A DNA stretch of 64,000 nt, from NCBI RefSeq assembly GCF_020567705.1, contig NZ_JAJDJU010000002.1:236037-300036 (forward strand), written 5' to 3'. The stretch comes from Acidocella sp. KAb 2-4 (GTDB lineage Bacteria > Pseudomonadota > Alphaproteobacteria > Acetobacterales > Acetobacteraceae). The position numbers were made by a program, and so were the translations under genes. Numbering within the stretch: position 1 is the stretch's first letter; each line of letters begins with the position of its first letter. Shown here piece by piece: positions 19,199 through 32,493 of this stretch. A model generated the notes under the pieces. The model was not told the DNA's origin. It did not search any database and worked only from the letters and a program-made list of their open reading frames with translations.

Positions 19199-20615
19199 AT
19201 GTCGGCTTGCCGGTGCCGACGCTGGCCCGCAAGCTGATCTCCGGCATGCGCGCGACCAGCGCCAGGGCCAGTCCCAAACAAAGCGCCGCGCCCAGATAGC
19301 CCCAGCGGAACCCGCCCCCGCCGCCGGCTCCGCCCAGGGTGAGCGCCGCGCCGGCGAGCGTGGCGCCGAGCGCGCCGCCCATGGCCCGCGCCACCAGCAG
19401 AATGCCGGTCGCCGCCCCGACCTCGCCGCTTCCGGCGAGGCTCTGCACGGTCACCAGCGTGGTTGGCATCAGCGCGCCCAGCCCCAGCGTGGCGAGGGCC
19501 GACAGCGCCACCGGATAAGCGGGGTACGCTGAGTGCGGGGCGAGGCCCATTGGCACGAACCCGGCCATGGCCAGCAGCAGCGCGGCGGCAAGCACAGGCC
19601 GGATTAGCCCGGTGCGCCGCGTGACCTGCCCCGCCGCGAAGGCGCCAATGGTGGAAGCGAATAGCATCGGCACAAGATGCAGCCCGGCGGTGGCGGCGCT
19701 CTCGCCATAAACCCATTGCAGTTGCAACGGCAGCAGGAAGATGGCCGCGAACATCGCTGCCGCGACCAGCCCGCCGACCACCGAAACCCGGCTGACGCTG
19801 GCGAGCAGCGGGCCGGGGAGCAGCGGCGCCGCTGCCATGCGCTGCTGCCCGGCGAGCACGGCGAAGCCGAGCAGGGCGGCGGTGGCGATGCCCGCCTCGG
19901 GCCAGGAGAGCCAGGGGAAATCGACGCCGCCCTCGCTCAGCCCCAGCACCAGCGCGGCAATGGCGGACATCAGCAGCAGCGCCCCGGCATAGTCGATGCG
20001 CCCGCGCGCCCCCGCCACCGGCAGGCCGCGCAGCGCCCGCGTGCTCAGGCCCAGGGCCAGCGCCCCGAGCGGCAGATTGCCCCAGAAGATCCAGCGCCAG
20101 GAGAGATGCGTGGTGACAAACCCGCCAACCACCGGCCCGGCGATGGAGGCGAAGGCCCAGGTGCTGGCGAACCAGCCCTGATAGCGCCCGCGTTCGCGCG
20201 GCGGCACCACATCGGCCACCGCCGCCTGGCTCACCGCCGCCAGCGCGCCGCCGCCCAGCCCTTGCAGCGCCCGCCCCAGCGTGAGCATGAGCACCGAGTC
20301 GGCCATGGCGCAGACCACGCAGGCGGCCAGGAACACCAGCAGCGCCGGGGCCAGCACGGCGCGCCGGCCAAGCTGGTCGGAGAGCTTGCCATAGATCGGC
20401 GTGGTCGCGGTGGTGGTGAGGAGATAGGCCGAGACCACCCAGGAGAGATGCGCCATCCCATGCAGCCCGGCCGCGATCTGCGGGATGGCGGGCAGCACCA
20501 CCGATTGGTCGAGCGCCACCAGTAATATACAAGTGAGGATGCCGGTGATCACGCGCAGCCTTTCGCCGTGGCTGTAGTCGCGCCGCTCCGGGCCTGCGCT
20601 GCTGCTGGCGCTCAT
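19197..20615 (-). CDS. MFS drug:proton antiporter, DHA2 family (EmrB/QacA-like)
   Basis: This 472-residue multidrug exporter shows fourteen-span architecture. The first segment is VITGILTCILLVALDQSVVLPAIPQIAAGL with motif D1 (LDxTVVxxALP-like). Motif A YGKLSDQLGRRAVL, motif B region ALQGLGGGAL and motif C-type GPVVGGFVTTHLSWRWIFWGNLPLG follow. The length and WRWIFWxNxPxG are typical of DHA2. The substrate is unknown and no adaptor or regulator is adjacent. It is convergent with the NCS1 permease and divergent from the DUF2889 gene. Confidence 0.9.
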   Translation of the reverse strand: MSASSSAGPERRDYSHGERLRVITGILTCILLVALDQSVVLPAIPQIAAGLHGMAHLSWVVSAYLLTTTATTPIYGKLSDQLGRRAVLAPALLVFLAACVVCAMADSVLMLTLGRALQGLGGGALAAVSQAAVADVVPPRERGRYQGWFASTWAFASIAGPVVGGFVTTHLSWRWIFWGNLPLGALALGLSTRALRGLPVAGARGRIDYAGALLLMSAIAALVLGLSEGGVDFPWLSWPEAGIATAALLGFAVLAGQQRMAAAPLLPGPLLASVSRVSVVGGLVAAAMFAAIFLLPLQLQWVYGESAATAGLHLVPMLFASTIGAFAAGQVTRRTGLIRPVLAAALLLAMAGFVPMGLAPHSAYPAYPVALSALATLGLGALMPTTLVTVQSLAGSGEVGAATGILLVARAMGGALGATLAGAALTLGGAGGGGGFRWGYLGAALCLGLALALVARMPEISLRASVGTGKPT

Positions 20616-20719
20616 CTATCCCCCATCTGCCGCATTTGCGTTTTTGCCGCGCTGCGGGAATAGAACAAGCTCCGCCGCCGCGGAACCCGTCTCTCTTATT
20701 GAAAGGCCGCAGACCGACC

Positions 20720-21304
20720 ATGCCGCTCAGCCGCTCCACCCCCCGCCGCCTGCTGCATACACGCGAGATCCGCCTGAACGGCTATGAGCGCGAGGATGGA
20801 CTGATGGAGGTTGAGGCGCATATGACCGACGTCAAGACGTACAGCACCGGCAATACGGATCGCGATGGCATCCATGCCGGCGAGCCGGTGCACGATATGT
20901 GGATGCGCATGACGCTGACGCCGGAGATGGAGATCGTTGCTTGCGAGGCGTCGATGGACGCCACCCCCTACAGCATCTGCCCGGCGGTGGCGCCGAATTT
21001 CAGCCGTCTGGTCGGGCTGGTCGTCGGCAAGGGTTTCATGGCTCAGGCGATGGCGCGCGTGCGCGGGGTGGAGGGCTGCACGCATTTGCGCGAATTGCTG
21101 CAACCGCTGGCGACGGCGGCGTTCCAGACCCGTCACGGTCTGCACAAACCCACCGACCGCCCCAGCCCGGCGCACCATCTGGGCCGTGAGCCGGAACTCA
21201 CCCGCAGCCTGATCAATAGCTGCTATGCATATAACGAGACCGGCCCCGTGGCGGCGCGCAGCCGCATGGCCGCGGACGAAACGGCCGAGATGCCCCAAAG
21301 CTGA
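20720..21304 (+). CDS. DUF2889 family protein
   Basis: This 194-residue soluble protein starts MPLSRSTPRRLLHTREI. The conserved DUF2889 core is visible: IRLNGYEREDGLMEVEAHMTDVK, MWMRMTLTPEMEIVACEASMDATPY, CPAVAPNFSRLVGLVVGKGFMAQAM, and GVEGCTHLRELLQPLATAAFQT. Members often sit with aromatic or lignin-type catabolic genes, but their function is unknown. No such genes are beside it here. The conserved Cys and His in CTHL and the upstream CP could bind a metal, which is speculation. Confidence 0.85.
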   Translation: MPLSRSTPRRLLHTREIRLNGYEREDGLMEVEAHMTDVKTYSTGNTDRDGIHAGEPVHDMWMRMTLTPEMEIVACEASMDATPYSICPAVAPNFSRLVGLVVGKGFMAQAMARVRGVEGCTHLRELLQPLATAAFQTRHGLHKPTDRPSPAHHLGREPELTRSLINSCYAYNETGPVAARSRMAADETAEMPQS

Positions 21305-21362
21305 GCATAAGCAAGAGTAAATCGCTTGCGGCCTTGCTGCACGCGAAACGCTATGTTACTGC

Positions 21363-21413
21363 CCCGCCAGCCCTGGTGAGGGCTTGATTTTAAGACCACG
21401 GCAACTAGGCGGG
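21363..21413 (+). promoter_or_regulatory. atp operon leader structure that covers the atpH ribosome binding site
   Basis: CCCGCC (21363-21368) can pair with GGCGGG (21408-21413), the only Shine-Dalgarno-like sequence before the atpH TTG. Inside it, AGCCCT-GGTG-AGGGCT (21369-21384) forms a second stem. Folding would hide the binding site, so this may limit translation of the first F1 gene. It is a prediction from sequence only. Confidence 0.4.
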
Positions 21414-21422
21414 ACAAAAATA

Positions 21423-21986
21423 TTGGCCGAGATCACAGGCACTGGCGAGACCGGGCTGACCGCGCGCTATGCGGCGGCTCTGTATGCACTGGCTTTCGAG
21501 CGGAATGCCCTGAACGAAGTGGTTGAGCAGATGGAGGCGCTGGGCCGGTTGATCGCCGAGAGCGCGCCGCTCAAGCAGCTTCTGGCCAACCCGCTGACCG
21601 ACGCCGCCAAGATTCGCCCGGCGCTGGATGAGGCGCTGACCGCCCAGGGCTTCGGCCCGCTGGTGCGCAATTTCGTGAATATCGCGGTGGCGAATCGGCG
21701 CCTGCGCGATCTGCCGGCCCTGATCGCCGGTTTCGCCGCCTATGTCGCGGCCAAGCGCGGCGAGGTGGTGGCCGATGTCACCACCGCGCACGACCTCACC
21801 GATCTGCAGCGCACCCAGCTGCGCGCCCGCCTGGCCGAGGCCGGGTATGGCACTGTCCGCCTCGTTGAGCGCACCGACCCGAGCCTGCTCGGCGGCATGG
21901 TGCTCAAGGTCGGCACCAAACTTTTCGATACCAGCCTGAAGTCACGCCTTAACCGGCTCAACTATTCTCTCAAGGGAGCTGCCTGA
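21423..21986 (+). CDS. atpH: ATP synthase F1 subunit delta
   Basis: This 187-residue stator subunit links F1 to the peripheral stalk. [30 protein letters not shown] opens the N-terminal helical domain, and the C-terminal part has [53 protein letters not shown], typical of delta. There is no ATG near the start. The TTG at 21423 has GGCGGGA about eight bases upstream, and a TTG at 21384 has poor spacing. It is the first gene of atpHAGDC, two bases before atpA. Confidence 0.93.
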   Translation: MAEITGTGETGLTARYAAALYALAFERNALNEVVEQMEALGRLIAESAPLKQLLANPLTDAAKIRPALDEALTAQGFGPLVRNFVNIAVANRRLRDLPALIAGFAAYVAAKRGEVVADVTTAHDLTDLQRTQLRARLAEAGYGTVRLVERTDPSLLGGMVLKVGTKLFDTSLKSRLNRLNYSLKGAA

Positions 21987-21987
21987 C

Positions 21988-23520
<1,533 letters not shown>

Positions 23521-23524
23521 GCCC

Positions 23525-25841
<2,317 letters not shown>

Positions 25842-25844
25842 GCC

Positions 25845-26267
25845 ATGCCCATCGCCCTGGAAATCATCAGCCCGGAAAAGCTGCTGCTGGCGCGTGACGT
25901 CGATATGGTCGTCGTCCCCGGCACAGAGGGCGATATCGGCGTGCTGCCGGGGCACTCCAAGCTGGTCACCAGCCTGCGCGGCGGGCTGGTAGACATCTAC
26001 GAGAAGGGCGCGCTGACCGACCGCTTCTTCGTCTCGGGCGGGTTCGCCGAGATCACCGAGTCGCGCGTGGCCGTGCTGGCCGATGAGATCGTGCGTCAGG
26101 CCGATCTCGACCCGGCCAAGGCGGCGGCGGCGCTGGAGGCGGCCAAGGCGGCCTATGACGCCGTTGACCCGGCCAATGGCGACGCTTATCGCGAAGCCTC
26201 GGATAAGCTGATCGCGGCGCAGGGGATGGTGGATGCCATCGCCCCGGGCAAGGCTGAGGCGGCGTAA
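25845..26267 (+). CDS. atpC: ATP synthase F1 subunit epsilon
   Basis: This 140-residue subunit of the central stalk inhibits ATP hydrolysis. The beta-sandwich opens with MPIALEIISPEKLLLARDVDMVVVPGTEGDIGVLPGHSKLVT, and FFVSGGFAEITESRVAVLADE follows. A C-terminal helical hairpin rich in alanine completes it. It is the last gene of the F1 operon and is followed by a strong terminator. The Fo genes are not in this window. Confidence 0.97.
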   Translation: MPIALEIISPEKLLLARDVDMVVVPGTEGDIGVLPGHSKLVTSLRGGLVDIYEKGALTDRFFVSGGFAEITESRVAVLADEIVRQADLDPAKAAAALEAAKAAYDAVDPANGDAYREASDKLIAAQGMVDAIAPGKAEAA

Positions 26268-26287
26268 CACCGGATAAACGCACAAAT

Positions 26288-26322
26288 AAAAAGGGCTCTC
26301 CCATTTGGGAGGGCCCTTTTTT
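26288..26322 (+). terminator. Rho-independent terminator of the atpHAGDC operon
   Basis: AAAAAGGGCTCTCCC pairs with GGGAGGGCCCTTTTTT around ATTT, with one G-T pair, and ends in a run of T. It starts about 20 bases after atpC and also points toward the convergent TauE/SafE gene, where it could work in both directions. Confidence 0.9.
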
Positions 26323-26328
26323 GTTGGC

Positions 26329-27126
26329 TTATTTCACCAGCATTTTCAGCCCGACCAGGAACAGGATCCCGCCTAGGATCAGCTTCAGCGCCTTGTCCGG
26401 TGCATAGCGGGCGGCGAGGCTGCCGAGAATGATGCCGGGGACAGAGCCGGCGAGCAGCGAGACCAGCAGCGCGAAATTGATCGTGCCGAGATACCAGTGC
26501 CCCAGCCCGGCGAGGAGGGTAAGCGGCACGGCATGGGCGATGTCGGAGCCGACGATGCGCACGATGGGCAAGCGCGGGTAGAGCACGATGAGCGCGACAG
26601 TGCCCAGCGCCCCGGCCCCAACCGAGGAGAGCGAGACCAGGATGCCAAGCACAAAGCCGATCGCGATGGTGAGCCGGACCGAGCGGTCCTCGCCAAAATT
26701 GGGATAGCGCCGGCTGATGGCGTGGACGATGCGCTCCTTGAACAGCAGCGAGCTGGCGCTGAGCAGCAGCGCCACGCCGAGCACGGCGGTGATGGCCGTG
26801 GTCACGCCTTGGCTGTTAATGCCGAAATAGCCGATCCCGAGCAGGCAGAGCAAAGTGGCGGGAACCGAGCCGATGGCGAGGCGGCGGACAATGACCCAAT
26901 CCACCGTTTTGCCGGCGCTGTGGATGGTGGTGCCCACTGTCTTGGTGGCGGCGGCGAAGAGCAGGTCGGTGCCGACCGCGGTGGAGGGATGAAAACCGAA
27001 GACGAGCACCAGCAGCGGGGTCATGAGCGAGCCGCCGCCCACGCCGGTCATGCCCACGGCGAGGCCGACGAGCAGGCCGGAGATGGTATAGCCGGGCGCA
27101 ATACCAACATTCTCTATTATAGTCAT
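26329..27126 (-). CDS. TauE/SafE family sulfite-type exporter / anion permease
   Basis: This 265-residue membrane protein has about eight spans and the inverted two-repeat layout of TauE/SafE. The first repeat has YTISGLLVGLAVGMTGVGGGSLMTPLLVLVFGFHPSTAVGTDLLFAAATKTVG. The second has GFVLGILVSLSSVGAGALGTVALIVLYPRLPIVRIVGSDIAHAVPLTLLAGLGHW. Both GVGGG/SVGAG glycine motifs are visible. Family members export sulfite, sulfoacetate or other organosulfonates, so the substrate here is open. It is 10 bases downstream of xerC and may be co-transcribed with it. Confidence 0.88.
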   Translation of the reverse strand: MTIIENVGIAPGYTISGLLVGLAVGMTGVGGGSLMTPLLVLVFGFHPSTAVGTDLLFAAATKTVGTTIHSAGKTVDWVIVRRLAIGSVPATLLCLLGIGYFGINSQGVTTAITAVLGVALLLSASSLLFKERIVHAISRRYPNFGEDRSVRLTIAIGFVLGILVSLSSVGAGALGTVALIVLYPRLPIVRIVGSDIAHAVPLTLLAGLGHWYLGTINFALLVSLLAGSVPGIILGSLAARYAPDKALKLILGGILFLVGLKMLVK

Positions 27127-27135
27127 AGAATTAGA

Positions 27136-28065
27136 TTAAACATCGCCGCCGCCAGGGTCAACCCGCAGGCGCGGATGCGCGCGGCGCCAGACATCAAGGA
27201 GTTGCATCGTATCGACATCGGTGTAGCGCTGCGTGGTGGAGAGGCTGGCATGGCCGAGCAGTTCCTGGATCGAGCGCAGATCGGCCCCTCCGGCCAGCAG
27301 ATGCGTGGCGAAGGAGTGGCGCAGCGCGTGCGGCGTGGCGTGCTCGGGCAAATTGGCCAGGCGGCGGAAATCGCGCAGCGCCTTTTGCGCCACGCCGGGG
27401 TTGAGCCGGGCGCCGCGCGCGCCGGTGAAGAGCGGCGAATCGGGCGAGGGGGCGGGGTGCAGGCGCAGCCAATCGGCCAGGGCGGCGCGCACTGCGGGCA
27501 GCAACGGCACGATGCGCTGCTTGTTGCCCTTGCCGGTCACGCGCAGCGGCGCGTCGGGGGCGGGGAGGTCGGCGATATCCAGCGCCAGCGCCTCGCTGAT
27601 GCGCAGCCCGGCGCCGTAGAGCAGCGTCATCAGCGCCGTATCGCGCGCCTGCAGGGCGGGGCTGGTCTCCACCTCGCCCGTTTCCGCGGCCACGGCGCGG
27701 GCATCGGCGGCGCTCAGCGCCTTGGGCAGCGGGCGTTTCGGGCGCGGGCGGGCAATCAGCGCCAGGGCCGGATTGTCCACGCCGTGGCGTTTGCGCAGGA
27801 AATTGAAGAAGGTCTTGATGGCGGAGAGCTTGCGCGCGCGGGTGGCGTTGGTGTCTCCCGCCTTAGCGGCGAGTGCCAGCCAAGCGCGCAGATCGGCGGC
27901 GCGCAGGCCGCGCAAGGTCTCCAAATTGGGAACCTCGCCGGTATGCCCGGCGAGGAAACCGAGAAACCCGTGCACATCGCGCCCATAGGTTTCCAGCGTC
28001 TTGGTTGCGGCCCGGCGCTCGGCGCCGAGCCAGCTCAGAAAATCGTCAGCAAGCGCCTCAGACAA
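27136..28065 (-). CDS. xerC: Tyrosine recombinase XerC (chromosome dimer resolution)
   Basis: This 309-residue site-specific recombinase acts with XerD at dif to resolve chromosome dimers. The SAM-like N-terminal core-binding domain covers about 1-95. The catalytic set is complete: Arg155 ([10 protein letters not shown]), Lys179 (TGKGNKQR), His246 and Arg249 ([12 protein letters not shown]), His272 ([13 protein letters not shown]) and Tyr281. Its context with housekeeping genes argues against a phage or integron integrase. The start appears to be TTG at 28065, overlapping the transaldolase stop by eight bases. XerC rather than XerD is judged from overall similarity only. Confidence 0.9.
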   Translation of the reverse strand: MSEALADDFLSWLGAERRAATKTLETYGRDVHGFLGFLAGHTGEVPNLETLRGLRAADLRAWLALAAKAGDTNATRARKLSAIKTFFNFLRKRHGVDNPALALIARPRPKRPLPKALSAADARAVAAETGEVETSPALQARDTALMTLLYGAGLRISEALALDIADLPAPDAPLRVTGKGNKQRIVPLLPAVRAALADWLRLHPAPSPDSPLFTGARGARLNPGVAQKALRDFRRLANLPEHATPHALRHSFATHLLAGGADLRSIQELLGHASLSTTQRYTDVDTMQLLDVWRRAHPRLRVDPGGGDV

Positions 28066-28714
28066 TGCTCTGCCCGGTGCCCGCCCAATCCTTGAGGAAG
28101 GCGGCGAGGCCCTTATCGGTGAGCGGGTGGTTGTAGAGCTGCTTGATCACCGCGGGCGGGATGGTGGCGACATCGGCGCCCAGCTTCGCGGCCTGGATCA
28201 GATGCACCGGATGGCGGATCGAGGCGGCGAGCACCTCGGTCTTGATGTGCGGGTAGTTGGCGTAGATCTGCACGATATCGGCGATCAGATCCATGCCGTC
28301 ATGGCCGATATCATCGAGCCGCCCAATGAAGGGTGAGATGAAGGCCGCGCCCGCCTTGGCCGCCAGCAGTGCCTGGGCCGGGGAGAAGCACAGCGTCACG
28401 TTCACCATAACGCCATCCTGCGAGAGGGCATGGCAGGCGCGCAGGCCGTCCGGCGTCAGGGGCACCTTGATCGCCACGTTCTTGGCGATCTTGCGCAGCA
28501 CCTTGGCCTCTTTCATCATCTGCTTATATTCGGTGGCGGCCACCTCCGCGCTCACCGGGCCGGGCACCACCTCGCAGATCTCGGCGATCACATCGAGGAT
28601 CTTGCGGCCGGATTTGGCGATCAGGGATGGATTCGTGGTCACGCCGTCGAGCAGGCCTGTCTCGGCCAGTTCACGGATTTCGTTAATTTCGGCGGTATCG
28701 ACAAAGAATTTCAT
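28058..28714 (-). CDS. tal: Transaldolase / fructose-6-phosphate aldolase-type protein (TalC class)
   Basis: This 218-residue short transaldolase of the pentose phosphate pathway forms a decameric TIM barrel in this family. It begins [36 protein letters not shown] and shows the Schiff-base lysine Lys83 in [12 protein letters not shown], then [33 protein letters not shown]. Fructose-6-phosphate aldolase activity cannot be excluded from sequence alone. It is upstream of xerC with an eight-base overlap and divergent from priA, with only 43 bases between. Confidence 0.93.
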   Translation of the reverse strand: MKFFVDTAEINEIRELAETGLLDGVTTNPSLIAKSGRKILDVIAEICEVVPGPVSAEVAATEYKQMMKEAKVLRKIAKNVAIKVPLTPDGLRACHALSQDGVMVNVTLCFSPAQALLAAKAGAAFISPFIGRLDDIGHDGMDLIADIVQIYANYPHIKTEVLAASIRHPVHLIQAAKLGADVATIPPAVIKQLYNHPLTDKGLAAFLKDWAGTGQSIV

Positions 28715-28757
28715 GGCTCACTTTCCGGTCAACGGGGGTTGGCACTAAGCATACAGC

Positions 28758-30740
28758 ATGGAGCCCCCCGCCCAAACAACCCGTGTGAGCGTATTGCTCC
28801 CCTATAAGTTCGACACCGCCTTCACCTATGCGGCCGAGTCGCCCTTGCCGCCGGGCACGCTGGTGCGGGTGCCGCTGGGCGCGCGCATGGTGGCGGGCGC
28901 GGTGTGGGACGATCCGCCCGACATGAACGTGAAGGTGAAGCCCGTCGCGGGGGTGTATGCCTTCCCGCCGCTGCCGGAGGCGACGCGGCGCTTCGTGGAC
29001 TGGGTGGCGAATTACACCCTGGCCCGGCGTGGCGATGTGCTGGCCTTGGGGCTGAAGGAGCCGCTGCTGGCGCCGCCGCCGAAACGGGCCAAGCAGTTCA
29101 GCTTCGGCGGCGCGGACCCGGCGCTGCCCGGCCCGGCGCTCTCCCCGGCGCAGACGGCCGCGGCGGCGGCGTTGTGCGCGCCGGTGCGCGCCGGGCAATT
29201 CGCCGTGACGCTGCTCGACGGCGTGACCGGCTCGGGCAAGACCGAGGTGTATCTGGAGGCGGTGGCCGAGGCGCTGCGGCAGAAGCGGCAGGTGCTGGTG
29301 CTGCTGCCCGAGATCGCGCTCTCCATCCAGGTGCTGGAGCGTTTCACCGCCCGCTTCGGCACCCCGCCCGCGATGTGGCATTCCGAGCTGACGCCCGCGC
29401 AGCGGCGCGAGACCTTCCGCGCGGTGGCCGAGGGCCGGGCTGATGTGGTGGTGGGGGCGCGCTCGGCGCTGTTCCTGCCCTTCGCCGATCTCGGGCTGAT
29501 CGTGGTGGATGAGGAGCATGAAAGCGCCTTCAAGCAGGAAGATGGCGTGATGTACCACGCGCGCGACATGGCGGTGGTGCGGGCCAAGCTCGGAGCCTGC
29601 CCGGCGGTGCTGGTGAGCGCCACGCCCAGCCTGGAAAGCGTGGAAAACGCCGCGCAAGGGCGCTACCGCAAGGTGGATCTGCCCGCCCGCCATGGCGGCG
29701 CGGCGCTGCCCGCGATCGCGGCCATCGATCTGCGTCAGGACCCGCCAGAGCGCGGCAAATTCATCTCGCCCCGGCTGCTGGCGGCCATGCATGAGACATT
29801 GGCGCGCGGCGAGCAGGCGATGCTGTTCCTCAACCGCCGGGGTTATGCACCGCTCACGCTCTGCCGCAAATGCGGCCACCGCCTAGCCTGCCCGCATTGC
29901 GCCGCCTGGCTGGTGGAGCATCGCGCGCATGCCCGGCTGATCTGCCATCATTGCGGCCACACTATCGCCAAGCCCGCGCAATGCCCGTCCTGCGAGGCGG
30001 AAAACTCCTTCGTGCCAATCGGCCCCGGGGTGGAGCGCATCGCCGAGGAGGTGGCCGAAGCCTTCCCCGAGACCGAGGCGCTGGTGATGGCCTCGGATAT
30101 CATCGCCGGCCCGGCACAGGCGGCGGAGGCGGCGCGGCGGATCAACGCGCGCGAGGTGGGGATCATCATCGGCACGCAGATGGTGGCCAAGGGCTGGCAT
30201 TTCCCGCTGCTCACGCTGGTTGGGGTGGTGGATGCCGATCTCGGCCTCGGCGGCGGCGATCTGCGCGCGGGCGAGCATACGGTGCAGATGCTGCACCAGG
30301 TGGCGGGCCGCGCCGGGCGGGCCGGGGCGCCGGGGCGAGTGCTGCTGCAAAGCTTCGCGCCCGAGCATCCGGTGATCGCGGCGCTGCTCTCGGGCGATCT
30401 GCCGGAATTTCTGGCGCAGGAGGCGGCGCAGCGCCGCCCCGGCCATTGGCCGCCTTTCGGGCGGCTGGCGGCGCTGATCATTAGCGCCACGGATGAGCGG
30501 CTGGCGGATCAGGCGGCGCGCGACCTCGCCCGCGCCGCGCCGCAGGGGCGCGGCATCGCGGTGCTCGGCCCGGCCCCGGCACCGATCGCGCTGCTGCGGG
30601 GGCGGTTCCGGCGGCGGCTGCTCCTGAAGACGGCGCGCGAGATCGCCGTGCAGCCCTTGCTGCGCGACTGGCTGGCCCGGGTGGAGGTGCCGCGCGTGGT
30701 GCGGGTCGATGTCGATATCGACCCGGTCTCGTTCATGTGA
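28758..30740 (+). CDS. priA: Primosomal replication restart helicase PriA
   Basis: This 660-residue 3'-5' helicase restarts collapsed replication forks. It has an N-terminal DNA-binding domain ([26 protein letters not shown]), Walker A GVTGSGKT (155-162), the DEEH box (251-254) and eight zinc-binding cysteines (Cys369, 372, 378, 381, 396, 399, 409, 412). Motifs [23 protein letters not shown] and QVAGRAGRA complete the helicase core. It is somewhat shorter than the E. coli protein, mainly in the N-terminal third. It stands alone on the plus strand. Confidence 0.96.
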   Translation: MEPPAQTTRVSVLLPYKFDTAFTYAAESPLPPGTLVRVPLGARMVAGAVWDDPPDMNVKVKPVAGVYAFPPLPEATRRFVDWVANYTLARRGDVLALGLKEPLLAPPPKRAKQFSFGGADPALPGPALSPAQTAAAAALCAPVRAGQFAVTLLDGVTGSGKTEVYLEAVAEALRQKRQVLVLLPEIALSIQVLERFTARFGTPPAMWHSELTPAQRRETFRAVAEGRADVVVGARSALFLPFADLGLIVVDEEHESAFKQEDGVMYHARDMAVVRAKLGACPAVLVSATPSLESVENAAQGRYRKVDLPARHGGAALPAIAAIDLRQDPPERGKFISPRLLAAMHETLARGEQAMLFLNRRGYAPLTLCRKCGHRLACPHCAAWLVEHRAHARLICHHCGHTIAKPAQCPSCEAENSFVPIGPGVERIAEEVAEAFPETEALVMASDIIAGPAQAAEAARRINAREVGIIIGTQMVAKGWHFPLLTLVGVVDADLGLGGGDLRAGEHTVQMLHQVAGRAGRAGAPGRVLLQSFAPEHPVIAALLSGDLPEFLAQEAAQRRPGHWPPFGRLAALIISATDERLADQAARDLARAAPQGRGIAVLGPAPAPIALLRGRFRRRLLLKTAREIAVQPLLRDWLARVEVPRVVRVDVDIDPVSFM

Positions 30741-31853
30741 TCAGTCGTTTTGCGGATAGGCGGCCATCAGCCGCTTCTGGTGCCACCACAGCCCCGCGAG
30801 CTTGAGCAGCCCCACCGGCTTCAGCCCGCTCTGGCGGCGGATGTCCGCGCCGATGCGGAAGGATTCGCCGTAATGGAAGAACTGCGTCTGATAGGCGCGG
30901 CCGATGGTCATCTCTGGGTCCCAGATATTGGTCGCCTCGGAGCCGGAGCCGTTGAACTCGATGATCTTGAAATCCCGTCCCTCGCGCAGCGCCTCCAGCG
31001 TGTCGTAGCGCAGATCGATGCGGGAGAAATACACCTCCGGCATGTCGTGCATGATCTCGTCGATGCGCGCGGTGAGGGCGGGGGTGACGATGTCCATGCC
31101 GTCCTTGAAGGTGGAGCCGCGGCAATGATTGCCGACAAAGACCAGCTTCACGCTCTCTCCGGCGGCGGGCACGTGGTCGGCCTTGGCCCCGAGCCGGGGC
31201 AGCAGCAGGTTGGAGACGGCGTTGAGCCGGGCATCGGCGGCGATCAGCTCGCGCACCCGGCTATGGCCGTCGCCGGTCACGGTGGGGGGGTATTTCAGCG
31301 TCACCGAGGTGATGCGGCCCTGCGCCTCGCGCGGGCGGCGGATGTAGAAGATACCGGCCTCGCCCTCATAGGTGACGAGCGCCTGCAATTGCAGCGCGGT
31401 GGCGCGAGGGAAGGCGGCGAGATAGGCGGCGAGCTCCGCCTCGTCATGCACCACGCGCACGCCGACGCCATTGCAGCTCATATCCGGCTTGGCCACCACG
31501 GGAAAGTGCAGCCCGGCCCCGGTCATGGCGGCGCGGGCCATGGCCAGATCGTCGCCGCCATGATGCCCGGCGGTGGTAAAGCCGGCGAAGGGGGCGATCG
31601 ATTGCCGCGCCACCGGGCCGGCGAGGCCGAGAATGGCGTTTTTCGACTCGCCGCAGATGCCTCCGGCATCAATGCGCGGATTGGCGAGCGAGGGCAGGGT
31701 GGCACTGCCATAGCGCAGCGATTTGAGGGCCCAGAACAGCACGACCGGGGCATAAAACAGCCAGCCGGGCCAGAACTCGAAAAACGAAACCGGACTCTTT
31801 CCTTTCGACCGCCCTGGCGCGCCGAGCGCCCCGGCGAGGGAAGCATCGCTCAT
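30741..31853 (-). CDS. Membrane-anchored ATP-grasp protein, likely carboxylate-amine/thiol ligase
   Basis: This 370-residue protein has an N-terminal membrane segment (FFEFWPGWLFYAPVVLFWAL, about 24-43) and then an ATP-grasp fold. The ATP-grasp fold shows FPVVAKPDMSCNGVGVRVV for the nucleotide lysine and VTYEGEAGIFYIRRP for the linker strand. SRIDLRYDTLEAL and FKIIEFNGSGSEATN carry the acidic/Asn metal ligands. The family makes amide or ester bonds from carboxylates, but the substrate is unknown. It overlaps the DedA-family gene by four bases (ATGA), so both are probably one functional unit at the inner membrane. It is convergent with priA, one base apart. Confidence 0.75.
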   Translation of the reverse strand: MSDASLAGALGAPGRSKGKSPVSFFEFWPGWLFYAPVVLFWALKSLRYGSATLPSLANPRIDAGGICGESKNAILGLAGPVARQSIAPFAGFTTAGHHGGDDLAMARAAMTGAGLHFPVVAKPDMSCNGVGVRVVHDEAELAAYLAAFPRATALQLQALVTYEGEAGIFYIRRPREAQGRITSVTLKYPPTVTGDGHSRVRELIAADARLNAVSNLLLPRLGAKADHVPAAGESVKLVFVGNHCRGSTFKDGMDIVTPALTARIDEIMHDMPEVYFSRIDLRYDTLEALREGRDFKIIEFNGSGSEATNIWDPEMTIGRAYQTQFFHYGESFRIGADIRRQSGLKPVGLLKLAGLWWHQKRLMAAYPQND

Positions 31854-32440
31854 GGCGTGTCACCTCTTTTTATATAGTAGAGCCTCGTTGCAAGCCGTCC
31901 CACGAGGATGATGAGGAGCAGGAATACCGCGAGTCCGGCCCAGCGCCAAATGCCGAGGTAGCGCATCATCAGCACGCCCAGATGCAGGCTGACGTAGAAC
32001 AGCCCGGAGGTCCAGACCAGGGTGGCGGCGATGGCGGCGGCGGCGAATTGCAGCAGCGGCGCGTGCAGGAAGCCAAGCGTGGTGTAGGTGGGCAGGCGCA
32101 GGCCAGGCACGAAGCGGCTGACCAGCACGAGCGGAAAGACCCGCTGCTTGACCCAGTGATGGCCGAGGTCGCGCCGGTGCTGCGGCACTAGGCGGCGCGC
32201 CCAGCCATGTTTGCCGGAGAGCCAGCCCAGCGCGTAGAGTCCGAGATCGCCCAGCACGATGCCGGCATAAAGCGAGCCCAGCGCCAGCGGCAGTGGCAGC
32301 GCGCCGCTGGCCACCTGCATGGCGGCGAGCAGGGTGGCGGCGTCTTCGAGGATGAAGGTGCCGGTGATGACCGCCGCGGCCTGCAACAACTTGTTGCTGC
32401 CCGCGGCCGCGAGCAACCCGGCGAAGCTGATGAGTGTCAT
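31850..32440 (-). CDS. DedA/VTT-domain membrane protein
   Basis: This 196-residue inner-membrane protein belongs to the DedA (SNARE-associated, VTT) family, members of which flip undecaprenyl phosphate or phospholipids and support membrane potential. Features are FILEDAATLLAAMQVASG with the conserved acidic pair near the first re-entrant loop, GDLGLYALGWLSGKHGWARRL, and FVPGLRLPTYTTLGFLHAPLLQF with the conserved Arg and Gly/Pro. Two C-terminal spans follow. It lies directly upstream of the ATP-grasp gene with a four-base overlap, and 53 bases after the DD-carboxypeptidase gene on the same strand. Confidence 0.88.
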   Translation of the reverse strand: MTLISFAGLLAAAGSNKLLQAAAVITGTFILEDAATLLAAMQVASGALPLPLALGSLYAGIVLGDLGLYALGWLSGKHGWARRLVPQHRRDLGHHWVKQRVFPLVLVSRFVPGLRLPTYTTLGFLHAPLLQFAAAAIAATLVWTSGLFYVSLHLGVLMMRYLGIWRWAGLAVFLLLIILVGRLATRLYYIKRGDTP

Positions 32441-32493
32441 GGCGGCTCACATAGAGCCAGATTGCCGTCAGGCCAAATCCGTCCCCGGCGGCG

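Noticed and set aside
19060..20739. Second long frame on the same strand as the DHA2 exporter
   Set aside because: The exporter frame shows conserved membrane motifs, while this frame is out of register and Gly/Arg/Ala rich.
27136..28065. Tyrosine recombinase as a mobile-element integrase
   Set aside because: It has no attachment repeats, tRNA target or phage genes beside it. Sequence and context fit XerC.
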